Below are positions 24,720-35,490 of a stretch of 64,000 nt of DNA, in pieces (position 1 is the stretch's first letter; the number at the start of each line of letters is the position of its first letter). Source of the stretch: Halocaridina rubra (taxonomy: Eukaryota; Arthropoda; Malacostraca; Decapoda; Atyidae); NCBI GenBank assembly GCA_037179515.1, contig JAXCGZ010022665.1, positions 138,501 through 202,500 on the forward strand, read 5' to 3'. The position numbers and the translations under genes are program-made. Under the pieces are notes generated by a model. It ran no database searches and was not told where the DNA came from. It saw nothing but the letters and a program-made list of their open reading frames with translations.

Positions 24720-26958
24720 TGTTGTTAAGATTCTGTTTTACTAAGGGGACTCAAGGTACTGAACTCGATTAGGAGCTCACAAAGAGACAGGACAGATATT
24801 ACTTGCACACCCCAACACCACTAATAGGTTATATGAAACTCAAAATTCAAATTTCTCTTAATTTTGGGAATGCAGTGACACATTAAAAGAAAAATTAATA
24901 AATTTTGGAAAACTAGAACAAATTTGAAAATTTAAATTTCTGGAATACAGCCTCGAATCCCAAAGGTGGTGAGCACGTTTTCAAATCCCGGCACCACAGA
25001 CGGATGCCTATTTGGCCTCAACTCGACGATCATCTCTGTCACATAGGCAGAGTAGAGCAAAGGACACTGCAATTGCAGAAACAGAAACAACACACCGTTA
25101 CTAATGGGAAAACTGAAAGCACGAGCACACAGATAATGAGTTTCCAATATTATTCTACTGGATAAAAATATATTGGCTATTTATGCTACCATAAGAGCAT
25201 ACACAATCATTAATTATTTGCCATTATTTGCGTAAAACAATTCATTCACAATAAAGGAAGAATCAGCGAACAAATACAACATACATTCACTAAATTGTGG
25301 CTAACAAGAAACATTTGCAATGCTTATAGGGTAAAATTACTTATGAATTATTTGCAACTTATAACTCGAAACACTTTATTCCCAATAAATGAGGAATCAG
25401 CAAGATAAATACAGTATGTATTCATTCAATCGTGGTTAACAAGAAAAGTTTGTAGTGCCAGAAGGGGCAAAACCAGCTTATGTATTATTTGTAGTTTATA
25501 GCGTAAAGCACTTTATTCATGATAAAGGAAAAAGCTACGAGATGAATATGCATTCAATAAATTGTGGTTAACAAGAAATACTTGCAATGCCAATAGTGCA
25601 AAATTACTTATTAATTATTTCCACTTTATATTGTAAATCACTTTATTTACAATACAAGGAAGAATCTCCTAGATAAATATGTATTTTTTAAATTTTGGTT
25701 AGCAAAAAGTTTTTGCAGTGCCAAAAGGGCAAAAACCACCTTATGAATTATTTGCAATTTATAACACAAAACACTTTATATACGATGATAGAAAACGGTG
25801 AAATAAAATTAGAATTCGTTATGAGAAGGGGCAGATTTTTACGTGGCAATGAGCAATCTTCTGAGGGCAAAATATTACCTGGGCATCCGCAATGAAGGAT
25901 ATTTCTTATCAATGTATATCAGCGATAATTTCCAGGTCAAGGAATTAAATTTGACAAGTGAGATTCCAGTTAGGTAATCTACAAAAGTGCATTTGTATGG
26001 GAATGGAACTGAGAAAAATTTCTTAGGATTTGACCAGTAACGGATTTGACCAGTAACGAATTTAACCTGTTTCTCAAATTCCCAATTTGCTTGACCAACG
26101 AGCATTACTTATAACTATCGCTCACCTTCTTTGTGCCAGATGAATTCCTGTGAAGACGTTTCATAAAAAAAAAGTTTGGAGTAAGTGTGACCGCTGAGGC
26201 GAGATCTTGCCTCTTGGATGTTTGGCCTCCAATTGAGAGTGATCAAGCGTCCCTCATGGTGACGTCATCATTCGGCCAGCCTGTAGGGTATATTCAGAGC
26301 AGTAACTTGTTCAAATAAAATTCGAGGGCCTACTGTATTGGTGGTCCCTGTCAGGTGATTATGGCAGAGATGCAAGAGAGAGACAGTATTTTAGGTGCAA
26401 CAAGCAAAAGCAAACAAAAGAAACGAGAAATATTTATGGACAAAAGGTTGCTGGTGGAAATCTCCAGAGCTTTCTTTGCATTGAATGAGAAGAATTTTAA
26501 ATATTCAAATACTTAAAAAGCTACTGATGTGTATCTAGACACACTAATGACATATCAGCGGGGTAAAATTTATAACAAAATTTTCAGCAAGAGGAATTTT
26601 TATAATATAACAAAATTTATTAGCAATAGCAATTTTATAATAAGAAAATTACGTAAACAACAAATTTACAAGACTCATCGTTATAATATCATTACTACAC
26701 GAGAGAAAACTGAGAACAGAGAAATAGGAGGGAGATTTTTGTATTGGAATTATGCTTTCAATATGTACAAGAATATTAAACAAGATATATCTAGAATTAG
26801 CTATATACTGAAATATAAATTACAAACAATCATAATCTGCAAAATACAAGGAATGAGATTTTTGGTAAGAAAAGAAAAGACAGCTAAAAGTTACTAAAAT
26901 AACTAATAAGTCATTTATGGAAGACCTCTGGTGACTTGGAGCAAAACACTCTGTCACA
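24720..26958 (-). mobile_element. LTR copy L3 (probable 3' LTR), longest copy
   Basis: 2239 bp, starting TGTTGTTAAG and ending CTGTCACA on the plus strand. It contains several degenerate internal repeats about 115-140 bp apart, each including an AACACTTTAT segment and a GATAAATA segment. No coding content. It is next to the protease-bearing internal region, so in element orientation it is the downstream LTR. Confidence 0.68.
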
Positions 26959-27172
26959 AATGCCCTTTCTAGACAATATTGAATCAACAAAATTCTACTA
27001 CAGAAGGCAGAGAATAAGTCACCACCAACTGTTTAAAGGTGTGGCCATCTTTAGTCATATGCCTGTGAAGGACTCCATCTTCAAAGGCATAAGAGATCTG
27101 CTCTCCTTCTCTCACCGTAAGGGATCTTTCCTTGGTGGCCTGTAGTACCCAGCATTTGAGGCTGGGGCAGTC
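26959..27172 (-). pseudogene. Pol remnant downstream of protease
   Basis: Read on the minus strand, the frame continues past a stop at the protease end with DCPSLKCWVLQ, ISYAFEDGVLHRHMT and FKQLVV. This resembles the segment that precedes the zinc-binding part of Gypsy integrases (a DGVLYR-type motif followed by QLVVP). The similarity is from memory of the family pattern and is modest. It ends at the LTR. Confidence 0.4.
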
Positions 27173-27691
27173 CTACTGCAGTTTGGCAAAGTCTGGACTG
27201 GACTTCAGTGGCTCTAGAGGTGCATCATCTGGTAAAGAAGGGGGAAACTTTCCACGTTCCACATTATGGGTATTAACTGTGGCAGAGTCAATGGAGTCAG
27301 TCGGAGAATCATCCAAATTCCTGGTGCCAGAGCCAGTAGTTACTGCTGAAATGGCTTTTTGTGACTTCACCCGAGGAATGTTCCACTGCACAATGTCCTC
27401 ATGGTAAAAGTCGGCCTGGAAGATAAGAGCTAGGTTCAGTACCCGACCCAGCAAGACAGGGTACCAGGGCTTGAACAATGCCACGGCTGAGGCCCTTCCC
27501 TTGTAGTACTTACAATCCAGGTCGATAACACAGCAGTGTCGCATCTGAGGATCACAGTCAGCAACAAGCAGACAGATGACCTGGCCTGTGTAATCTTCAT
27601 CCCTGATGAATTTCTGGTCAACAAATATGCCACTGGCCCCGGTGTCAAGGGCTATCTCAGCTTTCACACCATTTATGGTTCCTGGGCACAT
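27173..27691 (-). pseudogene. Retroviral-type aspartic protease domain of the LTR element
   Basis: A 172-residue open segment contains EIALDTGASGIFVD, the retropepsin active-site motif (D-T-G-A), in its first 25 residues. The downstream VLLGRVLNL segment fits the second conserved (G-R/K) region. The C-terminal part is polar and acidic, with no fold I recognise. In Gypsy-type elements this protease processes Gag-Pol. The frame ends at a stop before any reverse transcriptase, and upstream gag is in other frames. The opposite-strand frame 27536-28162 is a shadow. Confidence 0.7.
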
Positions 27692-28250
27692 TGGGATCGC
27701 CTGGAGGTCAACTCATTCGGTGAATTGCACATTGGCAACTACGTGCGGTGGTTCCTTGGCATTATCCTCAGTGGCCCTTTCTGGCCTTGTTTCTATGGGA
27801 TGGGCCGAGTGAGTGGCCAGACTGTTATGCTGGCTTCCCCTGTAAGTAGGAGTGTGTTGGCTCTTAGGATTCGGCTGAAATCCCTGGGAAGGTGGCACAG
27901 GGTACTTGCCCTTGTCTCTGAACTGTTGAGGCTTAGGTTTTACCGAGTCATCCTTCTTGAGTGTGGGTGCCTGGACGTAATAAGACTTAGGAGTATGAGG
28001 AAGATGAGTTGGATGATTGAAGTTCTAAGAAAGGCCCTTATGCCTCCTGTTCCTGCTGTCTCCTTTCCAGTAAGAATCTTGGCCTGCTGCAAGGAAGATG
28101 ACACTCTGAGGACAAGCCTTGGGATTGGCCCTTCTTACACTCATAAGGCCACAGAGACGTAATCCAGGCTGGTTGTGTTGGAGGTACTCGTCCACAGTGG
28201 CTAAACTTTTCTTGAAGTCGATCTCATCCTTTAGCTGAGACCATACATAT
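27692..28250 (-). pseudogene. Gag 3' portion of the LTR element (decayed)
   Basis: The minus strand reads TYVWSQLKDEIDFKKSLATV and then HNQPGLRLCGLM from 28255 to about 28160, after which frames change. A cysteine-containing stretch (ECKKGQSQGL, ECHLPCS) may be a ruined zinc knuckle. The 27713-28025 part is proline-, serine- and glutamine-rich. Placement between the gag start and the protease supports a gag identity. The sequence alone is weak. Confidence 0.45.
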
Positions 28251-28262
28251 GTAAGAACAACA

Positions 28263-29057
28263 ATGGATCCAACTGATATTACCAAACTATTGGAATCTCA
28301 AGAACTTGCATAGAAGAATGCTATGGAGGTAATGGTGAAACAGCATAGTGACAGGATAAAATCACTCGAATCCACAGTTTCCGACCTGACGACAAGCCTG
28401 GAGTTCAGCCAGAGAGAAATTGATGACCTCAATTCGACTATTAAAATTCATGAGAAAGAAAAGATTAACGACAAAGAAACAATCGATAATCTATCTCAAC
28501 AAATAAATTCTGCAAATCAACAAATAACAACCTTAGAAGAATGCTTGAATTACCAAAAAGACTATTCCAGAAGAAACAACATCCGATTAAGCGGTGTAGA
28601 GGAGAGACGCGATTGGGAGACCTGGGAGCAAACAACGACGATGGTATCAGCCCTGATAGCCGATAAATTACAGCTGGAAGGCATGACGTTGGAGAGGGCT
28701 CACAGGGTGGGACTATTTCGTGATGACAAACCTCACACCATAGTGGCTCGTTTCTCCCACTACTGTGACAGAGAGACGGTCATGCGAAATGCCAAAAAGT
28801 TGAAAGGCACCAAGATCTACCTTAATGATGACCTGTGTGCCGCCTCACAGGCAATAAAATCTGCACAGATGCCACAACTAAAAAAGGCCAGATCAGAAGG
28901 GAAATTTGCCTACTGTAAACATACGAAGCTCATCGTGAAGGAACGATACAACTCCGAGAGTGTGGCTGGTGCTATGGGTGCTGTGGGTGGCGTGGATGAG
29001 GAGTTGACCAGGATCGGTGGTGCGAGGGTGGGGGGCGCGGGAGTGTGGGGAGAGTGA
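28263..29057 (+). pseudogene. LINE-C ORF1 protein with an early stop
   Basis: The ATG at 28263 (MDPTDITKLLESQELA) is followed after 16 codons by TAG at 28311. The next in-frame ATG (28323) opens 244 residues. Residues ~1-80 are coiled coil (VKQHSDRIKSLESTVSDL). Residues ~85-215 match the L1 ORF1 RRM/C-terminal pattern (YSRRNNIRLSGVEE, AHRVGLFRDDKPHTIVARF, IYLNDDL). The last ~30 residues are a glycine/valine-rich stretch. A truncated but otherwise whole protein could still start at 28323. Confidence 0.82.
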
Positions 29058-29338
29058 TATGTCATCACCCGCACCCCCTCCTGCCGCTGTCTCCCGCCAC
29101 GGGAGCTATAAAACGCTCGCACCCTAAATCAATAAATGGCCGGAAGAACCCGGTAAGATATGGTGGAAGTAAATGGTAGCTTGTAAGTCAGTAATGTAAA
29201 AGTAGTATAATTTATTTCTTCACCATGGCTGTGAATAGATACCTCCCATAATATTCCATTAGTGACAATGAACTTATAAGGCTAACAAACAACGACAAAG
29301 TATTTCCCAATTATTTATGTATCAATGAGCTTGATAAG

Positions 29339-32271
29339 ATGATATTTAACCCACTTGACCTTGAAAATGAAATAGATTTGTTTTTGAATAATATGAGAAA
29401 CGCAACCAACACTTTTTCAATTTATATATACTTAAATGAACTGTATTCAAATTTAAATAAATCTAATGCCTTTTCGGTTTTGTGCATGAACATTAGAAGT
29501 CTTGCAAATAATCTTCAAATATTTGTTGATCAATGTTTAACAGAAACTAATATATGTGATGTAATGGGGTTTTCGGAGACTAGGCTGGATAATGATAGTG
29601 AATCATTGTATAATATAACAGGGTACAATATGTTCACTCAGAACAGAGACAGGAAAGGTGGAGGTGTATGTATGTATGTATGTAACTAATAAGTATAGCT
29701 CGAGTGTTATAAGGGAGAGCAGTATGATGAAACGATTCATTGATTGTGTTAGTGTACAGGTACATAACGGTAAGCAAAATTGCTTCTTTGCATCTGTATA
29801 TAGACCACCAAAGGGGAAAATGCCTGAATTCCTTGAAGCTTTACTGAAAGTATTTGATTTTGCAGCAAGAAAAAAGTACAAAGCTATTTATTTATTCGGT
29901 GATTGGAACTTAGATTTGTTTAAAATAAATGATCAAAGAGTAACTGATTTTATAAACTTAATGTATTCACGTGGCTGCTTTCCAATAACTACTGAACCTA
30001 CGAGAGTAACTGAAAATAGTGCATCTCTAATCGATCATATCTGGACCACAAATCTTGAAGACAACATAAGTAATTACATAGTGTACACCGACATAACAGA
30101 TCATTTCACAGTATACTCCCAGAAGAACATAAATTTGATGCATATGTAGAAAAATTACATTACTATGATGATAATATAGCTAAATTTACTAGAGATATAT
30201 CACATGAAAAATGGCAACATATCATTAACCTAAATAATGCAAATGAAGCTTTTTATAAATTTCACTGTATATTTAGAGATAAATTTCTAGACTGCTTTCC
30301 TCTAAGAAAATCGACTGTGAATAATAAAAACAACAGATGCCCACACATAACTGCAGGATTAAAAAATAGTAACAAAGAAAAACACCAATTAGAAAGGCTT
30401 GCATCAAAATGGCCTTTGTCTTTTGGAACCAGATATAAAGCTTACAAGAACAAATTAGTAACACTACTCCTAGCTGCAAAAAATAGATATTTTCAGGATA
30501 AGCTTAAGAAGGAACAAGGAAACAGCAAGTCCACCTGGAATACAATAAACAGCCTAATGGGAAGAAAACAAATTACTCATTCAAAGGAAATCAAATTAAA
30601 AAATGATAATGACCACACTGCCAATATCTTTCATAATCGTTTCTTAACTATAGCACAACCAACACAGGAACAACAAAATGTGCAACAAAACTTACACTGA
30701 CAGTTTCTTAATAATCCACCAGACTTTTCGTTTTACTTGTATCCTATAACAAGGGAGGAAGTCACTAAATATAGAGAAATCTTAAAACCAAATACAGCGT
30801 CGGGATATGATGAAATTCCATCAAAACTACTCCAGGTCACTGCCCATTACATTGGTACCCCACTTACCCACATAATCAATCTATGTTTTCAGCAAGGATG
30901 TTTTCCAGACAAACTAAAAGGTGCTAAAGTAATACCTATTTTTAAGTCAGGCACTGTAGATGATGAAAATAACTATAGACCTTTATCAATCTTACCGTCT
31001 TTAAGTAAAGTGTTTGAAATAGCGATTGTTCACAGACTTAAAGAATTCCTTGAAAAGTTCAACCTATTATTCGAAAATCAATACGGATTCCGTAATAATA
31101 AGACCACTGAAAAAGCAATAATGAATTTTACAAGTGATGTTTATCAAAATTTGGAAAATAAAAACTTCGTTGCAGGGGTTTTCCTAGACTTGTCCAAAGC
31201 ATTTGATTCATTAGACCATGATATACTAATAGAAAAACTAACTTGTGTGGGTATTAAGGGAACACCATTACAGTTATTTAAGAGCTACTTGAAAAAATAG
31301 AAAACAAGCCTTATATTGTAATGGGAAAGCATCTTTGTTGCAAACTATTGAGAAGGGAGAACACAGGGATTAATACTGGGCCCATTGTTATTTTTAGTTT
31401 ATATAAATGATATTTCCAATGCCAGTAATAAATTCAAATATATTCTTTATACAGATGACACCAACCTTCTCTTGCATGATAATAACCTTGACCACCTGCA
31501 TTCTGTTTTAAATAGTGAACTAGAAAAAATTAACAACTGGGTCTCTGTTAATAAGTTAAAGCTAAATGTTTCCAAAACTGACTATATCTTATTTCAAAAT
31601 AGATCTGTAGTACACAATATTGGTCAAGTTAATATGAATGGGTATGAAGTTAAAAGAGTTACTTGTAAGAAATTTTTGGGAGTAATTATTGATGAAAATT
31701 TAAGTTGGAAATATCATATTCAATCTGTCTGCTCAAAACTGTCCAAGACGTGTGGAAGTTTGTATAAAATTCGCCATAACCTAACAAATGAGGCCTTAAA
31801 AAGCATATACTATTCCCTGTGTTATCCTCATATTATATACAGTTTGTCCATCTGGGGTTGTACTTGGCCGTCAATTGTAAGGGATGTATTTGCAACTAAG
31901 AAAAGACTGATCAGAACTATTACATATAGTGGAAAATATGACTCAACTTCCTCTTTATTCAAGGAGCTAAACTTGCTTAAATTTAATTACTAGATACAAT
32001 ATTTCTGTCTTATTAATATACATAGTGATGTTAATCATAACAGAAAATTATTTAGATTTATTCAACACAACCATGGAACCAGAGGTAACAATATAAATTT
32101 GATATGTCCACAGCCGAGAACAACCTTGTACAAATTTTCTATTCACTGCTTTGGCCCAAAATGTTGGAATGCATTACCAGAAGATTTAAAAACAATAACT
32201 GGCACAACTTTATTTAAAAAGAAACTCAAACAGCATTTATTTACTAGGCAAAATCAAGCAGCTGTTGATTA
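29339..32271 (+). pseudogene. LINE-C ORF2, endonuclease-reverse transcriptase with frame breaks
   Basis: The endonuclease contains LCMNIRSLANNLQ, GFSETRLDND, then FASVYRPPKG, LFGDWNLDLF and DITDHFTVY. It is broken at 29660-29690 by a (GTAT)n expansion. The RT parts are 30737-31300 (TASGYDEIPSKLL, NYRPLSILPS, FLDLSKAFDSLDHD), a break near 31300-31385, and 31385-31993 (LFLVYINDI, YTDD at 31448-31459, LNVSKTDYILF). A C-terminal tail continues in another frame to about 32271 (FGPKCWNALPEDLK). The catalytic aspartates are kept but the motif is YTDD rather than FADD or YADD. The frame breaks make this copy inactive. Confidence 0.87.
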
Positions 32272-32530
32272 ATAATTGATACAGTATTGGTGTATCATTA
32301 TGTCCAGGTTAAGATCAGGATACTGTTTTGTTTTATTACAAGATAAGTATGAGATTGCTATATTGGAGCTTTTGTTAACTATTGCCGTCATACTTTAATT
32401 TATGTGAAATGTATATTAAACTGCCTGCCAAGGAGCTCTTGCTCAGCAGGCTAGTGCCTCTGAATATAATGTACACATTTATTCCTGTATGTATACTAAA
32501 TATTTGGAAATAAAATCTATGACTATGACT

Positions 32531-33120
32531 TTGCAACTCACAACCAATCATCCAAGAGGCGAGCCTTGCAGTTGCCAAAAGCACTGCAGTTCTCCTCCTT
32601 CTATGGGAAAGCTAACGCAAACCAAGCACAACACTCAGCTAGCAAAAAGTTCTGTGTGCCGAGGAGTGTGCATTTAACTTTCTCATAGTCCCTCAGTTGC
32701 CTGCAATCGTATTCACTGACCAGGGCAATTAGGCGGGGTGACACGGAGGCAAGCAGCCAACAAGTCTTCTCAGCCTTTGTGTCATCATTAGCGGTGGCAA
32801 GACTTTTGAAAGAGTGGCTGTAAATATTGAGAGGTTACTTGCCATCATCCTCGTATTTCTGTATTGGGGGGCCTCTCACGAGGCTGGTCACTATTTCCAA
32901 GTGAAGCACCACTGTCCGAAGTTCCCGCTCGAAGCCGAACAAGTGCAAGCTCATGTTCTCGTAGGTCATGTTCACATTGAGCTTCCTCGCTTTCTTGTTG
33001 TGCTTGCGCCTGCTCCTACTCGCGTGCTTTCCTCTCTAGCTTTGCTAGGCGTTTAGCCATCTTGTTATGAGTCCACTCAAGGAGCGCTGGTCCTTGGGAA
33101 TAGACGTGTTTCTCACTCAT
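32531..33120 (-). pseudogene. Gag 5' portion of the LTR element
   Basis: The minus strand starts MSEKHVYSQGPALLEWTHNK at 33120, 31 bases after the LTR end, followed by a charged coiled-coil-like segment (AKRLAKLERKARE) and a stop at 33018-33016. Beyond it frames change. A segment with YDCRQLRDYEKVKCTLLG and KARLLDDWL resembles the SCAN-like capsid part of some Gypsy gags. LINE-C interrupts it at 32531. The plus-strand frame at 32814-33056 is a shadow. Confidence 0.5.
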
Positions 33121-33151
33121 ACTAATTGTATTGTTGGTGTGAAAAGGAAGA

Positions 33152-34671
33152 TGTATTTAAGTTTCTGTTTTACTAAAGGGACTCAAGGTACTGAACTCGG
33201 TTAAGAGCTCACTTATGGATTATATGCAACTCCTAACTCAAAGCACTTTATTCCCAATAAATGAAGAATCAGCAAGATAAATACAGTATGTATTCATTAA
33301 ATGATGGTTAACAAGAAATGTTTGCAGTGCCAAAAGGGGCAAAACTACCTTATAAATTATTTGCAATTTATAGAGTAAAATACTTTATTTACTATAAAGG
33401 AAGAATCTACCAGATAAATATGCATTCATTAAATTTCGGTTAGCAAGATATGTTTGCAGTGCCAAATTGGCAAAAACCGTCTTATGAATTATTTGCAATT
33501 TATAGCACAAAACACTTTACTTATGATGACAGAAAAGAGGTGAAATGAGATTAGAATTCAATGGGAGAGGGGATAGATTTTTACGTAGTAATGAGCAATC
33601 TTCTGATGGCGAAATATTACCTGGGCACCCGCAATGAAAGATATTTCTTACCAGTGTATATCAGCGGTAATTTCCAAGTCAAGATATTAAATTTGACATA
33701 TGAGATTTCAGTTAGGTAATCTACAAAAGTGCATTTTTTATAGGAATGAAACTGAAAAATATTTCTTAGGATTTGACCAGTAATGGATTTAACCAGTTTC
33801 TCAAATTACCAATTTGCTTGACCAACGAGTTTTACCTTCAACTATTTCTCATCTTATTTGTGGCAGATGAATTCCTGTGAAGACACCACTTCAAAAAGCT
33901 TGGAGTAAGTGTGACTGCTGAAGTGAGATCTTGCCTCTGGGACGTTTGGCCGCTAATTGAGAATGATCAAGCATCCCTATTGGTGACGTCATCATTCGGC
34001 TAGCCTGTAGGGTATATTAAGAGCTGTAACTCGTTCAAATAAAGTTCAAGGGCTACATGTAGTGGTAATCCCTGGCAGGCAATTATGGCAGAGATGCAAG
34101 GGAGAGACCGTATTTTATTTGCAACAAGCGGAAGCAAACATAAGAAATGATAAATATTCGTGGGTAATATTGGTTACTGGTGGAAATTTCCAGAGCATTC
34201 TTTGAATTGCAGGAGAAGAAATTTTATATATTTAAATAGTAAAGAATCTACTGAAATGTATCAAAACAGGATAATGACATAACAGCAGGGTCAAATTTAT
34301 AACAAAATTATCAGCAAGAGGAATCTTTATAACAACAAAATTTATCAACAAGAGCAATATTTTCATAAGAATTTTTTATAATTTATCTACAAGATACGTT
34401 ATTACTACATGAGAGAAAGCAGAGAACGGAGAAATAGGAGAGAGATTTTTGTATCGGGTTCATGCTTTCTACATGTACAAGAATATTAAACAAGATGTAT
34501 TTAAATTTATCTAAATACTGACATATAAATTGCAAATAATCATAATCTGCAAAATGCAAAAGAGTGAAATTTTTTTAGTAAGAGAAGAAAAGACAGCTAA
34601 AAGTTACTAAAATAACAAATAAGTTATCTATAAAAGATCTCTGGTGACTTGGGTCGAAACACTCTGTCACA
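33152..34671 (-). mobile_element. LTR copy L4 (probable 5' LTR)
   Basis: It starts TGTATTTAAG and ends CTCTGTCACA on the plus strand, 1520 bp. It matches L3 throughout but lacks ~570 bp: the GAGCTCAC segment jumps directly to the TTATGGATTATATGC segment. The gag initiation codon follows 31 bases downstream in element orientation, which fixes both the orientation (minus) and its role as the 5' LTR. Confidence 0.68.
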
Positions 34672-34741
34672 CACACGGTCTTCCGGTCAAATGCGAAAAT
34701 GGTCGCCCAGGCAAACGCGAACGTGGTTGGCTGAGTGGATG
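34672..34741 (-). other. Short unique segment, possible Tigger-2 leftover
   Basis: Seventy bases with several CG dinucleotides between LTR L4 and the tail of LINE A6. If the LTR element inserted in Tigger-2, this is the other side of the insertion. No motif proves it. Confidence 0.3.
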
Positions 34742-35490
34742 TGATTACCTAATTGTGATTACCTAATTGTGTTTACGGGAAAGAACCCAAAGCTCGTATC
34801 TTCCCGTCTCCTGATCGGTTCCATTTTATACTTATCATACCTGTCCTTAAAACTATGGATTGAGGTAGCATTAACTACCTCCTCGCTTAGCCAATTCCAA
34901 TTATCAACTACTCTTACACTGAAAAAGTATTTCCTTACATCCTGCAAACAAGTTTTCTTACGAAGCTTCAAACTATGACCTCTAGTTCTAGAGCCAGCCA
35001 TATCAAAATATCGATCCCTATCCACTCTATCATAACTATGAAGGAATTTAAAGACTGTCACCATATCCCCCCTCAATCTTCTAGCTTCGAGTGATGGTAA
35101 GTCTAATTCCCTCAGCCTCTCATCATAACTGAGATTGCGTATTTCTGGCACCAGTTTCGTGGCATGTCTTTGAACTTTTTCAAGCTTAGCTATGTGCTTT
35201 TTCAAGTGCGGATTCCAAAAGGGGGCTGCATATTCGAGTTTTGGCCTCACATAGGTTACATAAATATTTCTGAACATTTCCTTGTCCATGTGCCTGAAGG
35301 CTACCCTTACATTTGATAAGAATGCATATGCTGCCCTTACTATGCCATTTATATGTATTTCTGGAGACAAATCTGCCAGTATGTTTACTTCTAGATCTCT
35401 CTCATTTTCTGTCTCTTGAAGTTGTACTCCAGCCACCGAATAGTCAAGCTTGGGCCTTCTTGCACTTGTACCCATTCTCATTACCTTACG
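34742..35490 (-). mobile_element. LINE-A copy A6, short 3' fragment
   Basis: About 750 bp. The frame from 35481 down to 34759 (240 residues) starts at VMRMGTSARRPKL just after the FADD region and runs to the C-terminus. The usual stop is lost and the frame reads into the 3' UTR. The family GGTAATCACAATTA tail is intact. Its truncated end joins the tail of A7 with only an ATGTG junction. Confidence 0.9.

Larger units (their letters stand above)
28251..32530 (+). mobile_element. LINE-C, near full-length non-LTR retrotransposon of a third family
   Basis: On the plus strand: ORF1 (28263-29057), ORF2 endonuclease (about 29339-30149), reverse transcriptase (about 30300-32271), a 3' UTR, and a short tail of TATGACTATGAC after an AATAAA at about 32510. 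Both edges lie inside gag sequence of the LTR element, in opposite orientation, so it inserted there. I see no clear target-site duplication, consistent with CR1/L2-like elements. The 5' UTR is absent or very short. Confidence 0.88.
24720..34671 (-). mobile_element. LTR retrotransposon with internal deletion, split by LINE-C
   Basis: In sense order on the minus strand: 5' LTR L4 (34671-33152), gag start at 33120, gag fragments to about 32531, LINE-C insertion, more gag (28250-28025), protease (27691-27173), a short pol segment, a purine-rich AGAAAGGGCATT stretch, then 3' LTR L3 (26958-24720). Reverse transcriptase and RNase H are not found, so most of pol is deleted. The two LTRs share termini TGTGACAGAG and AACA/ATACA but differ by a ~570-bp deletion and many substitutions, which implies great age or mixed origin. 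It sits in the leader of Tigger-2. Confidence 0.65.

Noticed and set aside
27536..28162. A 208-residue plus-strand frame
   Set aside because: It lies opposite the protease and gag remnants, has no recognisable domain, and the opposite strand carries the DTGA active-site motif.
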